NCBI GenBank assembly: GCA_036924285.1
Contig: JAYKYS010000001.1
Location: forward strand, 39,245,501 to 39,309,500
Source: Asterella californica
Lineage: Eukaryota > Streptophyta > Marchantiopsida > Marchantiales > Aytoniaceae
Direction: 5' to 3'
Length of the DNA stretch: 64,000 bases
Part shown: positions 37,674 to 50,570 of the stretch, piece by piece
Layout of the letters: each line of letters begins with the position of its first letter
How positions within the stretch are numbered: the first letter of the stretch is position 1
The notes under the pieces: model-generated
The model's input: the letters and a program-made list of their open reading frames with translations, nothing else
Database searches by the model: none
Told to the model about the DNA's origin: nothing
Made by a program: the position numbers and the translations under genes

Positions 37674-40600
37674 GGATGATTATAAGTTGAAGGAGGGTTT
37701 TGTTCTATGTGTTGCCTATCCTTTATCATATATGGAGATCGAAGATAAATCAAGACGGAAATCTATATAACTTGCGATGAGTACAATTGAGCGCACGATC
37801 AGATTGAGAGTTACCACCTAGTGCTCCTTCACAAAGCTTTGTAACTTCAACACCGCGGCTTTCGAGACAATCGGTTCAACAAGAGTTATATCACATTTGA
37901 ATCATGAGACTTTTGATGAAATATGCACAGACGATTTCACCAGTCAACTTTTGTTAAGACCATCATCCACACATTTTGGTAAGACTTCACTGCATGTCCG
38001 TAGATACATGTTTCAATTTCCAGAACAAAGATGATGGTTTCGAGAAGAGTTCTTTGATTTTTGACCCAATAAATCTGACTTCCTTGATCCCTACATCTTA
38101 ACGAGTAGTTTAGAGTTCTCTCTTTAAGAAATAAAAGAAATTTGATCGCATGAATCTCAAAACTAACATAAAGGACCCTCTATGACTTAACTTCACTTAT
38201 CACGCACAACACAACAATCTCATTCGTAGAACTAAGATGTCCTCTTATGCATAGAAAATGACTCTTTGATCATGTCGGCATTAAAAACGAAGAGTTTAAC
38301 CCATCAATCGTGAGAAATAAAACATTCAAAGGTCATATGTACTTGACGATATCAATAGAGAGATCGTGAAGGAAAGAGAAGTTGGAAGATGGATCTAAAA
38401 TCAAGCGATATATTTTGCTAGTGTACGTGGTTTTCAACCACAATGAGGAGGTTTTGGAGGTTCAATCACATATGACAGAAAATCAAAGATATCTTGGCTA
38501 TCAAAAGTTGAATCTGAAGATTTGTGTAATGAACTGAGTAACAAGAGAAGACCTTATTGATATATGAAGATTGTTTGGTCATTATGAAATAGTTCTGAGA
38601 TAGATTTTTTTTATTCTTTCGCTACAATTTTCATTGTTTTGGATCCGTTAAGTTTGAGTTGGTTATATATGGGTTGTGGTAGTTGGCTCTCGCTATAGGT
38701 TTCTACATGGATGTGTTTTGGATCAAGGTTTGAATTGTGTGTTACTATTGTAAAGTTTTTTTGTTAGCAAAGGGATGTTTCTCTTGCTTTGAGCTACGCT
38801 TCGGTAGTTTTGGTCCTAGGTTGGGATTTCGAGACTTACTTCAAGAGGTTAGGTGTAGATTGTAGACCACTTAGGTTTGTTTATCAATTTTATGTCCATA
38901 GAGAAAAAGCGTGAATGTATATAAAGTGAAGATTGAAGTATCTTATGAAGCTTGTTCTCTTGATTATTTCTCCCTCGTCCTTTATTCAACACATGATATC
39001 TTCATAATCACGAACCTCACATTTTCTTGGACAACCTTCGATATAATGGGATATGATAACGTAATCATCCGGACTTCTTATCAATAAATAAAATCAAGGA
39101 GTTAAATACGTCACGTGTCTTATAGTTATGAAAATTATCACATCTCACGACTCGAAGAGACATGAGACTTCTATAATTTCACTCTTCTAGCATGAATCTC
39201 TATAAAATTAAGTATTATCACACTTACAAATCTTGTCAACATTCATGGATGTTGATTAGGTGGAATACATGGTCGGTCGAAGATATTATCATACTTGTAT
39301 TGTAGAAACAGCAAAAGTAAAAGATTCATTTGTTACTATGCTTCAAGCAATCTTCGTCATAGTAGATGTACCTCTGTGTAGGAGCGAGTGATAGATATTT
39401 TCAAAATCAAAAACATGGTGGGACGATTTGGTGACAAAAGTATGGACCCCTAGTGATTTTGATCGAAGTAAACTTTAACACATACATCTCATGATGTCTC
39501 ATGATCGATTTCTATAGCTGGTTGATTTGATTCAATTGTACATGCCATCGGTGTCTTTAAATTGGACCCAAGCTTCAAATATTGATAATATCTTCAATTT
39601 TTCCTCCGAATCACGTGGTTCTTGTTTTATTGGAAGTGTCTTCGAATTATCTTTCCAAAGATAATCATATTACTCAAAATTGACATTTATAGCCAAAACG
39701 ACAAGAGATTTAAGTTTGTGTCTTTTCTTCAAATATGTTAGTAATCTAGATCACAAAATCAAAAATTACACTTGATCTTTAGCCACAAACCTCTATTTTA
39801 AGATCGAAGTTGGACTCCAAAACTCAAACTCTCTCTCAACAATTAAATCTGTTGAAAACATCCTTGTATTATAAATCTCTCTTTCTTTTGTACTTCTTTT
39901 TTCTGGTTGCGACTCCACTTAGCTTCATACAAAATCAGAGTTTAGATTTTAACTCTCTTAAATAGGCAGACTTAAAGTAGGCGGTTGGAGGTCTTTATAA
40001 TCCTCCAATCTCGATTTCAAAATCGAAGTTGGAAATCCAAACTATTCTTTTTATCTCTTGAACTTAAAAATAGACAATTCTCTTGTTACATCTCCAAACT
40101 TGCAAAATAGATGACGTTGAAAAACTCTTGAAATTCTTTTCCGATGAAACCTAAATCTCTCCAAACAGACATTCACAACAAAAGTTATACAAAGTCAAGT
40201 TCAACTCCTCTCAAACAAATTGTAGAATCTCTGTTTTTTGAATCAAAGTCCAAGACCATGCTATATATGTTTTCAAATATCACATACTCTCAACCTCTAT
40301 TTTAGAATTGAAGTTCATATCCGTGATACTCAATAACCACGCAAACAAGTATTTATGCACTAAAAAATTCCAAATACATGATTTATTTGATTTATTTGAG
40401 TACATTGACTCTAAATATTGACAGCTCATTGAATATGACCACCATTATTTTCCACAACATTAGAACTTGTCCAAAACATCAAACACCTAAATAACTATCA
40501 GAAACATGTGAGAAAGAGTCGAGATCTTCTCTGTCATAAATATGTGAGAAGCATGTGTCAAAAAATGCTTGAATCTGTTGTAGTGATTATCAATAAAAAG

Positions 40601-43600
40601 GTCGTGTAGATAGCAACACATCATCAAACGTGTTGAAACATATGATAGTTTTAAGATTCAATGGACATCATGCGTCTAGAATTCTCCATCTACTTTTCAA
40701 GAGATCAAAAGAGTAATCTATCTACTCTTATTCGTCTTAAAGCTCTATCAAAGTTTTTGTTGAATGATATTGATCATACGAGTGTTGAAAGCTTTCATTG
40801 CCCATTCTGTTAAAAAATACGCTAGATACAATGATGTATATATAATGATACTTGAAGATGTAGAAACTTTTCTTCACTTTGACTCCTTCTCTTTTGGATC
40901 GTATCTCCCTATGTCTCACTCTTCCAGGTTGACTAGTTTGTGCAAGTAGTACCCCAGACATCATCAACTCTTGACACATGGAAGACAAGATTATGTTTGA
41001 GTTTGTACCACAAGCTATTGACTAAGATGACTCACATCATGATGTGCAGCATTCACATACTGGTATCTAGTGAAATTAGTAAGAAGAATATGGGTATGTG
41101 ATGTTATCGTATGCATCATTCTTGTTATGGTCGGTGCTTTGAGTGTCATCATTCTCTCTTCCTGTTGGTGTCATCAAATCAATTATAGAAAGTTAATGTC
41201 AGAGTTGACGACAAAAGTATTTCTTATAGAAGTATAATGAGGTGTCCGTGTTATCTTGAAGTAATGGCTCAGATTGTAATTCATATATCTTTCAATTTCA
41301 AACATCTTCCAAAAAAATAGATATTAATGATTATTAGAGTTTCTTAAGTTAATAGATATAAAAGAATAAATTATTTAAGAACTATGAGATTTAACGTGTT
41401 GTTGCGGTTGAATATAATGTCTATCTACATGAGTGACTCACTCTTATATAAATGAAATGACCTTGAGAGCAAAGAATGCATTTTCTTCTTGTATGTGATT
41501 TTATTGATTAGTTTGTACATACAGTATATATTGTGAATATGAAATCTTAAAACTATAAAAAACAGGTTATATTATAGTTTGACACATAACTCCAAAACAA
41601 CTTAGAAGTATCCACAATCAACATGATATAATGATAACCAATGAGTAATTGATATAATCATAAAATATGAATTGAACGTATTTGTAATATGATATACATA
41701 GCAATTGTCAATCATTAATAACTAGATGATAAAATATAAATTTAACAAATTGAATAACGACTACATGAATCATTGGAGAAGGAATACATTTTGAAATTTC
41801 TCTTACATTGTACTTTTAATTACATAATTAGAGTTCCGCAATTGAAGATTGCTCTGGAATGTTTGCATGCGAGCCATTCTACTTCACATCTCTCAAATCG
41901 TCTTATGAATCTTCGTAACATTTTCAATTTCTTGTAGAACTCAGAGTTCTGATCTCAATGGATCCAAGGACATCAAGTTTGGATTCCAGAACACCGGAAT
42001 GATCCAACTCTCTTTCGTAGATAATTGAAACACTATAATTTTTCTTCCTTACGTATGAATCTTTACTAAAATGTACACCATGAGCTGCCTTTTTATGAAC
42101 CGTCTTACTAATGCAAAATCTTCATAGATCTGAACCCAATGACACCTTTTACACATGCATTAGACTTCTCAATCCTAAAAAATATCCATCAACAAAGGAG
42201 TTAACATGTCACATGTACAAGTTAACCTCTTAAGTTGCCCCTTGTCTTAATTCACAATATGTGTACTCAACTCAAATAATGCATAAACATGCCCTTTGCC
42301 TCCTTAGTATAGTGTTAGTGACCGCAAATATCCAATCAACATATAGAAGCTAAAGTTTAATACCTTGATTTTCTAGAAATTTCTCATCTTGTGATCCTCT
42401 TAATTTCATCATTAAGTAATTGCTCATTGGAAGCTTAGAACAAGCTCTACCACTTGATGCAGTGAGAGTGGAGATTCGAAAGTTGTGTATAAAGCTCATC
42501 TTTTATCTATGACCGTCTTTGAAGCAATAATGCATAACATCAAACATTCACAGACAACAATGTGAGATGTCTTAAACTCCATCGTTTTATCTTATACACT
42601 TGCTAATTTCATTCCCAACACACGATCAACATAGACAAATAGATAATCATAGTTGTTGAGAAAGATACATTTGTTAAGAAGCGTATACCAAAAGTTATCA
42701 AATGTTGAGAAATATTGAATGAAATATAGTACGATGAGAATAAGCAATGAGTGTATGTTTTTCATTTATTATTATAACATTGTATGACAAAAGTTGATAA
42801 AGAATGATGTGTATCACTATGTGCAATCTTGTATGATAAGAAATCAGGCATGAATAATGTGTATATACACATTTCACTTGTATTTATAGTGCACGAAGAA
42901 TATCGAATAGACCACAACCACATGAAGTTTAACTATTCTTTGTTTTCATCTAGGAATCTTAACATCTTATCAAACTTAGTGGAGTTAAACCTTGAATATG
43001 AGTATTACTACTACAGATTTATGATTTTAACATTGAGGTTTCTCACATAGTTTTGACAAGATCCAGTTATGACATCATTCTCATAATAATTTGACATCAC
43101 TCAGACATTGTTCAAAGAGAGAAATGTGTAGAAACAAAATTGTCAAAAAGATGTCGTAAGCATGGATCTTAAAATTTACAATGACAATTTGTTAACATCG
43201 TATTTTTTGACATGTTTAAGACATTTTGTGGAACATGTATCAAACTTCATGTTCATCTTATATTTATTGTATTTCTTACATCAAGATGTGATAAATATGT
43301 GTGGTATTGCTTAAGATATCTTTTTGACAAAGATATCATTGAAAATACTATCATAGTTACTGTATAAAAAGATATTTTTTTTTTGAAAAATAACTCAATA
43401 TTTGAAAGCTGTCTAAAAATTCAAATCATTGTATGAAACATATCCAAAAATCACAAAAAACTTATAATTTGTAGAAAAGCTGAAGTCTTTTATTATGACG
43501 TATTTATATTTCTACCTCTTTGTTCATCTCTTCAATCTCTATTCTTAAAATCAAAACTTGGAAATGACATTCAGAGAGATACATTCGATGATGATAGTGA

Positions 43601-44916
43601 AAGACAACCAACTAATGATTGAATCATCGACTTCAAATTAGAGCACATATCTATTGACAACATTAAGGGACAACAAGACTTGGGTCCGTTTATCTTAAGC
43701 GTGAAGACAATTATTGAGTAGATAATCTTGAAAACAATGATAACATTAGTTATCATAATTCATTCTACAATGAATGAGGTGGTAGACTGCCAACTAGAGA
43801 ATGCATACAACCACACAATCCTTATTACGACTCCACCGTCAACTTGAGAGCTCAAAACGACAACTTGAGAGCTAAAAAAGACATCACTGTATATTCTTAC
43901 GTCAAGTGAAAATCAAATTAGACTTCAAATCAGTCGAAAATCAAAATTATCAATAACAAACAACAAATCAATGATGAATGTCAAAATGCATATGATTTGT
44001 AAAACAAAAATATGAAATTGATAGCTAAATGATACACATTCTCTACCGCAACAAAAGACAAGTCTTAGAGAAGATACAAAACTTCTAGAAGAACAAAAAT
44101 ATCCTTCAAGAATCTATCTTACACAAGAAGGTGTACCACTAAGAATGCTACCAACATTTGTACTTCACGACATGCTGGTTTGCTATCACGACATGTTGAT
44201 TTGTTACCAAATCAAAGTGATTAGGAAAAAAGTAGACAAAGATATAACAAGAGAACTAGAGGAGCACATCAAATCTGATATGAACAAATGCAATGTGGAT
44301 TTTCAAAAGAAAAGGAGATCTTAGGTTGTGGGTACAAGTAGAATTTGTTATCAAAGGAACAAAATAAAGTCCCAAGACCAAGTTCAGTATCAATCAAGTT
44401 TTCATGAACGTCTAGATTTATTTTTTGATAGTTTTTGTAAATTTTAGTAACAATTGTTAACATCGAATGCTAATTCACATCGAATAGTAAATTAGCATGG
44501 AAGTGAAAAATCTTCTTAATTGTGCCATCGAAGACGAGATTTGAATAAAATTTGACACTCCAGTAACAAAGCGACCACGCATCCCGAGGTAACGCGACAA
44601 AGGTGGGGCAATTACCATTCTGCATACTTAGGTAGGTGAACTACTCAATAGCCGTAATTTTACTGTGCGCAATCCATAGATTTGTCTTCTTTGGTAGTTA
44701 TGTCTTGGTAACTATATTGTTGGGCATTATCAAACCAATGAGCCCTCAACATTCATGTTCTGTCCCTCTTTCTCTCCAGTAGATGCCATGTGGTTCAATC
44801 ACCAGATATATCGCAAAAGACACGCGATAAACTGTGCGCTTCTAAACTTCATAATATATACATACCCACCTAACAAGTTCAACTAGTAATACTCAGACTA
44901 AACAGAATGATCAGCT
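37674..44916. other. AT-rich transposon graveyard right of the gypsy element
   Basis: No intact gene was recognised in 7.2 kb. The first 400 bp have longer open stretches in shifting frames (for example 37.85-38.03 kb), suggesting an older coding relic into which the gypsy element jumped, but no family is recognisable. A degenerate repeat (CTCTATTTTA..ATCGAAGTTGGA type) recurs at about 39.79, 40.00, 40.29 and 43.54 kb. ACATGTCA-type words cluster at 40.45-40.58 and 43.08-43.33 kb. The last 300 bp are the 3' side of the aldo-keto reductase. Confidence 0.5.
40576..40585 (-). repeat. Possible CACTA-type transposon end
   Basis: On the minus strand CACTACAACA begins here and leads into DNA with several TGACA(C/T)ATG words. 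This is the usual look of a CACTA terminus with subterminal repeats. A convincing matching left end was not found; GTAACTACAACACC at about 24.52 kb is only a weak candidate. Confidence 0.25.
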
Positions 44917-45744
44917 TCAAGGATATGTGGTTGGATCCCATCCAGTGATAAAATTCTCATCGAATGAATCCAACTTGTCCATGTCCTCCTTGCTAATCTC
45001 GAAGTCGAATACAGCAACGTTTTCAATGATACGACTCGGTGTGATCGACTTCGGAAGGACAGCAAAATTCTTCTGCAAGCACCATCTAATTAGGATCTGC
45101 GCGGGAGATTTCCTGTACCGTCCGGCAATCTCCAACAAGCCACGGTGACCAAATTTTTTGCCCTGCGTTAGTGGTGAGTATGCTTCCAGAACAATGCCCT
45201 CCTTCTGGCAGAAACTCACCAGCTCAGTCCGGGTGTTGAAAGGGTGCAATTCCACCTGATTACATGAAGGGCGGACTTGGCAATTGGCGAAAAGCTCTTC
45301 CAAGTGATGAATACCGTAATTACTCACCCCAATCGACTTGGCCTTCCCACTCTTCAGGATCTGTTCCATCGCTTTCCACGTGTCCAACCTCTGCGTCACG
45401 GGCAACGGAGAATGTACCAAGTAGAGATCCACATAGTCGAGCCCCAGCTCTCGCAAGCTCGTCTCGAATGCCCGCATGCACCTCTTGTACCCGTGATCGG
45501 AATTCCACAACTTGGTGGTTACAAATATCTCGTCCCGTGGGATTCCACTCTCGCGCACAGCTTTGCCAACGGCAGCTTCGTTGCCGTACAAGCACGCAGT
45601 ATCAATATGCCTATAGCCATTCTTCAGCGCCACGGCTATAGCATCAAGAGTTTCCTTGGAACTTGCCTGCCACACTCCCAATCCTATCATGGGAATTTCG
45701 ACGGCCGGACCCGCATAGCCAGGATTGATCAGCTTCAACTTCAT
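44917..45744 (-). CDS. Aldo-keto reductase, intronless
   Basis: A 275-residue NADPH-dependent reductase of the (beta/alpha)8 aldo-keto reductase superfamily, cytosolic (no targeting signal seen), expected to reduce aldehydes or ketones. The catalytic tetrad is complete: Asp48 and Tyr53 (HIDTACLYGNE), Lys78 (VTTKLWN) and His111 (YLVHSP). Later landmarks are IGVSNYGIHHLEEL, CNQVELHPF and the cofactor-binding PKSITPSRIIENV (231-243). It ends FITGWDPTTYP. The length and the short C-terminal loop fit the small group including 2,5-diketogluconate reductase and trypanosomatid prostaglandin F synthase, rather than the longer plant aldose reductases. It has no intron although its neighbours have 3 to 12 coding exons, which suggests retroposition or ancient transfer from microbes. 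The substrate cannot be told. Confidence 0.95.
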   Translation of the reverse strand: MKLKLINPGYAGPAVEIPMIGLGVWQASSKETLDAIAVALKNGYRHIDTACLYGNEAAVGKAVRESGIPRDEIFVTTKLWNSDHGYKRCMRAFETSLRELGLDYVDLYLVHSPLPVTQRLDTWKAMEQILKSGKAKSIGVSNYGIHHLEELFANCQVRPSCNQVELHPFNTRTELVSFCQKEGIVLEAYSPLTQGKKFGHRGLLEIAGRYRKSPAQILIRWCLQKNFAVLPKSITPSRIIENVAVFDFEISKEDMDKLDSFDENFITGWDPTTYP

Positions 45745-46507
45745 CTTGGTTGTCTATTCTCTTCCTTCGGAGTGCTGACCTAGAACCTGCTTCCAACTCT
45801 TACACAAATCCCGCAATGGCGTCGCTCCAAAAAGTCGAAATCCTTTTCTCTCACTCAACAGCGTCTTCTCGTCGTCTCTTAAACCACAATGTACGAGCAG
45901 CCAACGCTGGAATTCAGGGAGTAACAGAGAAAATAAGCAACACTCACCAAGGAAAAAGTCCAACCGAGAACAACAGAGCATCCACTGACAGATAGTTACT
46001 GTCGAGACCTCACATTCCGCTGTAACGAAAACAAGCGAGTGAACGAGCTGGCAAACAAACTATACAACACAACTGAATACCCAAGATTGTCCACGACGTA
46101 CCTTCAAACGCTCCTGCGGATCGTCCCTCCAACGTCCGAGCGCACAATCTCTTCTCCATCCACTGGACCCCCAACGCACTACAGTATTCTTATGTCCACC
46201 ACGTCCTCCTGCAGAGTAAAGCTAATTCCGAGATACACTGACTTAAACCTCGCTATGTCCTTTTCTGGTTCTTTCTTGCGTTGCAATTCGAAACAATAAA
46301 GTAAAAGCTGTCCTGCATTTCTCGGACACTTGTCCCTCTCCTGAGCGACACGCTGCGAGCCAAGGATCTTCCACCGGCGTCTTCAACTGACGTGCCGATG
46401 TGGTGTTATTATTGACATCTCGATGTGTCAATTCACCAGCCAAGACAGAATGTAAATCTAGGTCTGACGTAAAATATGCTTATAATATTATAATTATAAT
46501 AGGTATG

Positions 46508-46980
46508 ATAATATATTACAATAGTTATGCATGAGTAGAAGAAAAAAAACCATCTACATCCTCTCCAGATAATACGGAGTGTAAAAGTTAGGAACTTTTT
46601 TGAAAGATTTTATATCCCCGGGAAGGAGTTACAGTTTCGGCCAAACCTTGGCATGTGTTTCATGATGACACCCCCAGAGTTACTCGCAGAAAACGTCTGT
46701 GAGTTTTTTTCACAACTATTCATTCGTTTTGTCTTTTTTTTGGCAGTGGAATATCTACTACGTTGAATAATTATCCAGATTGTCAGAACTGAAAAAATTA
46801 GTTGAAAAAAAGGTGATGTCAAGTCAGAAGCGCGACCCAGACTCAATCGCGCTTCTATACAAAGTTAACTACTGCAATATTACGGCTCTTCTCTCTTCGC
46901 CGTTGAAGAATATTTACCTCATAACTTTGACACCCTAATATATTATAACAGCTATGCATGGGTAGAAGACCCATGCGTGA
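46508..46980 (+). repeat. Direct repeat with adjacent hairpins
   Basis: AATATATTA(C/T)AA..AG(T/C)TATGCATG(A/G)GTAGAAG occurs at 46508-46541 and at 46937-46969. Between and within them are two stem-loops: AGAAGCGCGA / TCGCGCTTCT (46826-46835 with 46847-46856) and GCATGGGT / ACCCATGC around 46955-46976. The second copy of the repeat supplies one arm of the latter hairpin. Confidence 0.6.
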
Positions 46981-47639
46981 AATCAGTCCCTGGCCATTGC
47001 GACCTGATTCAAAAGTGTAATCCGCGTCAGATCTAAGATGTAGAACCTTGCTCAGTCCCTCAAATCTGTTTATATCCCTAGTGGGTATAAAATTTAAAAA
47101 AAAAGACATTCCTTTCTCCACATGTACTTTAAGAGAGAATTTCCTCTTGGTTCGAAGAAACACAAAAAACTTCATGTTTTACATTTCTATATTAATTGTC
47201 GTTACTCGTAAATAAATATGCATGTCTGTGAGGATTTGTGACCAGCGAGGAATAGACGACACGCGAACATTATGAGAAAAAATATGTATTGTTTATTGAC
47301 CGCTCTGCTTTTCAGATGCAAGAAAACATTCAGGCTAGCGAATGTCACCTTGTGTTTGCTCCACCCAAGAGTTGGTTCGGGAGCACGACTTGTTGGATTG
47401 TAGTGCATGCTGGAGCATGCACGATTTTCATTGTTTTTTACCACGACATTAGTCATAGATAGCACGAGAGGCTGTTGTTGCGGATCTCTCAATGATGGAC
47501 TCACGACATTTGGAATTTGTCCTTGTCAATTCGCAGCTGCTAAGTACTCGCTTGTCATTTCATGTTTATCTTTTGGCACGTTTCAGAATTCTCTCTATTA
47601 CCGCGATGTGATTATGTCTGTCTTGCCGTGATGTGATCG

Positions 47640-47980
47640 TCCTCTAGGTAAGTGCGCGAGGTTGCACGATTTTGATGGGATACATTGATGATTTCCTTGT
47701 TTTTGTATGGGATGCGCGGCCGTTGACGTGTTGCAAACCATGAACTTTGAGTGATTTCTCGTCGCGGTTCTAGTTTTCAGTTAAGTTACGATGCGCTTGG
47801 ATGGAGTGAGTGACTGCTAGCATGTTGCGAACAACCATGTCTAGGCAGTTTTTTGTCACCGTTTCATTTTCCAGGTAAGTTCGATGTATTGGTGAAATAT
47901 GCTTATGTGTGGATGCTTCTATGCCGTGTTGTGAACGATTTGGAGGTTTCTCCTCGCGCTTTCAGTCAACTAAGTTCTAT
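47640..47980 (+). repeat. Degenerate tandem repeat, period about 95-105 bp
   Basis: Units share GTGTTGC(A/G)AAC, then TTTCTCGTCGCG-like, then TTTTCAG(T)TAAGTT or TTCCAGGTAAGTT. They begin at about 47728, 47823 and 47926, with a partial one near 47645. Divergence is high. Each unit ends with a splice-donor-like AG/GTAAGT or AGTTAAGTT word. Confidence 0.5.
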
Positions 47981-48730
47981 CACCTTGTTCTCATTTATTT
48001 CTGCTTGATGATGAGGATTGACATGAGTTATGGCTGACCTACCTCAATTCGAGCTATAGACCGATACATCAGACATGCCTACCCATAGCGAGCATGCATC
48101 ATCATTGTCGGTGCACTTCTCATACACATTTGAATTGTTGTATGTTCCAGAAGGCTTGCCGCCTCCACTCCATCTCTTGATGATCTTTCCACTTCTAAAC
48201 ATGGACCTCAAGCTTCGATGAAAGAGAAGTTCTGTTTTGATTCTGCTGCTTCTGTGTCTATTTAGACTTTTTTTTTCTGTGCACCCTCCTCACTTCCTTG
48301 TAGATGGTGATTTCATGAAAACCCGTCATTCATTTCTTATCTTATCTTATCCTTATTTTTATCTCCACAGAAGCGATGATGGTTATTGGATTGCGCTGCA
48401 AGAGAGATTGTTTTAGATGTTCTCGTATCCGTACTACTACATAGAACTTGCTAGTAAACTGATCTGCCTCATTCTGCATTTAATATTCCACTCTCTATTC
48501 ATGTCTAACGTCTACTCTGTGTTGCACCTTCAGTGCTTTATATACATTTGTTTCATATTTTTATGAGTCTACTCGCCTCCATGTTCCTACGGAGGGAAGC
48601 GAGGACAAAGAGGACAGCCTCTATCAAGAATAACCTTGAGGTTTTGATCACTATCTACAAGACATGAGGCGACCTTGATCTCTGCTTCTTCCCTTTGCTA
48701 TATTAATTCCTTCATACAGATTGCTTCTCT

Positions 48731-49079
48731 GGAATATTTTTTGTTCAGAAGGGAGGTGCACTTTTGCACATGCACTACCAAGGAGTAGTTGCCATTGCCG
48801 TCAAGTCTCTACAGGAAGTGAATAAGCGTCTGACGATTGTCTTGGCCTGAGGTTCTCATCTGTGTCAAAATATTAATTATCCACGGTCTCCATACTTTCG
48901 AAAGGATGGTGGGCTATTGTATGAAGGATCAAAATGGGAAATATCACCATGCTCACATCAAAAACGTCTATGAGAGCATGCTTGTTGATGGTATGAAACT
49001 CTATACTTTGTTAGGTGCTTGCGACACGAAGAACTGTGTTGAATTGACGTATGCAAACATCCTTCTGCGTATGTTGTAA
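48731..49079 (+). pseudogene. Relic of a possible HUH endonuclease (Rep-like)
   Basis: One plus frame (48731-48850) reads FFVQKGGALLHMHYQGVVAIAV and then hits TGA. The frame shifted by one continues from about 48837 as HTFERMVGYCMKDQNGKYH..KNVYESMLVDGMKLYTLLGACDTKNCVELT to TAA at 49079. HMH is a His-hydrophobe-His (HUH) box and GYCMK a YxxK box about 50 residues later. This is the order and spacing of Rep-type nicking enzymes of rolling-circle elements, including eukaryotic HUH transposons. The frame change shows decay. More protein-like fragments follow (RVDALRKSFLHLELIAL near 49.2 kb; TNEVRETAVLISYLHDFIPLIAAMARR near 49.4 kb). Family assignment rests on two short motifs. Confidence 0.45.
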
Positions 49080-50570
49080 TTTAGCAAGTATAAGAGTACA
49101 CATCTTTTATCTTCAACTTTTAGCAGCTATCTACGTGTAATGATTATTTTTGGAAAATATTCTGCTTCACCACGCTTGCTCATGCAAGCTAGAATCCAAA
49201 TACAAAGAGTAGATGCACTTCGGAAGTCTTTCTTGCATCTGGAGCTTATCGCACTTTAAGATAGTCAATGTATTTCTTTTTGACAAGAGAGAAGACGCTA
49301 CCAAAATTGTAAGAGGAGGTACACATACCACTTTGACATTGAAGATGAAGACTGTATAAAGTCGCAAGAGAATGATCTACCGTAAGCTACAAACGAAGTT
49401 CGTGAGACTGCTGTTCTTATCTCATACTTGCATGATTTTATTCCTCTCATTGCGGCCATGGCAAGAAGAACGAGATCAAGAAGAGATCTATTTGGCGTAG
49501 AGCATGACCATGTGGTTATCAAATAGAGCTTTCTTTTCTAACTTACACAATACTTAACTTACTACTTTATGTACAATGTATAAAAAATAGTAGAGCAATA
49601 ACATGTACCAAGCTGTAGTATAATCAAGAAACAATAGCGAGCAGTATACAACTTTTGGTGATGTTTGTGAACTAATACAAAGTATTACAAAATATAATAC
49701 GGCTCTTGAGCCGATGATAGTTTTGGACAATGAACTCTTAGCTTTGTAATTGAATCTCTTGTAATAAATTTTTATACAACCCAAAATAATCTTTTCTTTC
49801 AACCACCACGGTAAACTTTCGTAGGGTGTTTTCATTTCAAAGTCAAAATCGGAAAATAACAAAGAGAGAGAGAAGGTCGGAAAACTCTACAAGGCAGTGA
49901 GCGGAAAGGAATTCGCTAAAAGAGTGGAAAGAAATGAAAGTCTTGCGAGATCTATATCGAACATAAGGATACCGAACAGACGCTTCATTGGCTGCCGAGA
50001 AAAACTAACAGTTCGATATTATATTAATGGTGAATATTTATAGGACTAAGATGAATATGCATGCCTTGTATTGTTCACTGTTTCTAGCAAGCTCTTTAAT
50101 TGTAATTATTTTTTGGTGATGAGTCTAGATTTATACTTTCTGAAATGAGTTAATGCGGTTTGTCCTTGTGGGTTATGTCTGGAAAATTTGCAACCATTTT
50201 TTTTTGTTAATATGTTTTGATATGCAGTAGCATAGCTATATGTGTGAAAACCAGAAAAGAAGATGATAATTTCTTGTCGTGTAGCGAAACGAGCGGATAA
50301 AGTCACGATGAAAATCAAAAAGTTTAAAGAAGAAACGGGAATTGACAGATCGAGTCATTGTTAAAACCCAAAAAAATAAAGAAAAAAGATAAATCCATAA
50401 AATCATTAACGTGTTGTCGTGCAATTCCATTACAAGATGAACTCATTGTTCTTATTTCATTGTTCTTCCTCTTTCCTCCTCCCTCCAGCAAGGAGCTCAA
50501 GTTGCATGCATCTTATATATAAAGAGAACAAAAAATTCTGAAGTTGATTGAGCATGCTTAATCAAAGAGG
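49080..50570. other. Spacer with possible downstream relic fragments
   Basis: 49.18-49.53 kb may be the continuation of the HUH-like relic, in two frames separated by stops. 49.55-50.55 kb is AT-rich with no recognised gene. Confidence 0.4.

Larger units (their letters stand above)
45745..48730. other. AKR upstream region and spacer
   Basis: 45.75-46.45 kb is GC-richer and probably holds the reductase promoter and 5' UTR. Beyond it is spacer with two hairpin-bearing direct repeats (46.5 and 46.95 kb), a GTGCATGCT-GG-AGCATGCAC palindrome at 47403-47422 and a degenerate tandem repeat at 47.64-47.98 kb. From about 48.1 kb short open stretches begin that may belong to the relic at 48.7 kb (for example RSDDGYWIALQERL at about 48.37 kb). 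Confidence 0.5.

Noticed and set aside
45277..45783. 168-codon plus-strand frame
   Set aside because: Antisense shadow of the aldo-keto reductase.
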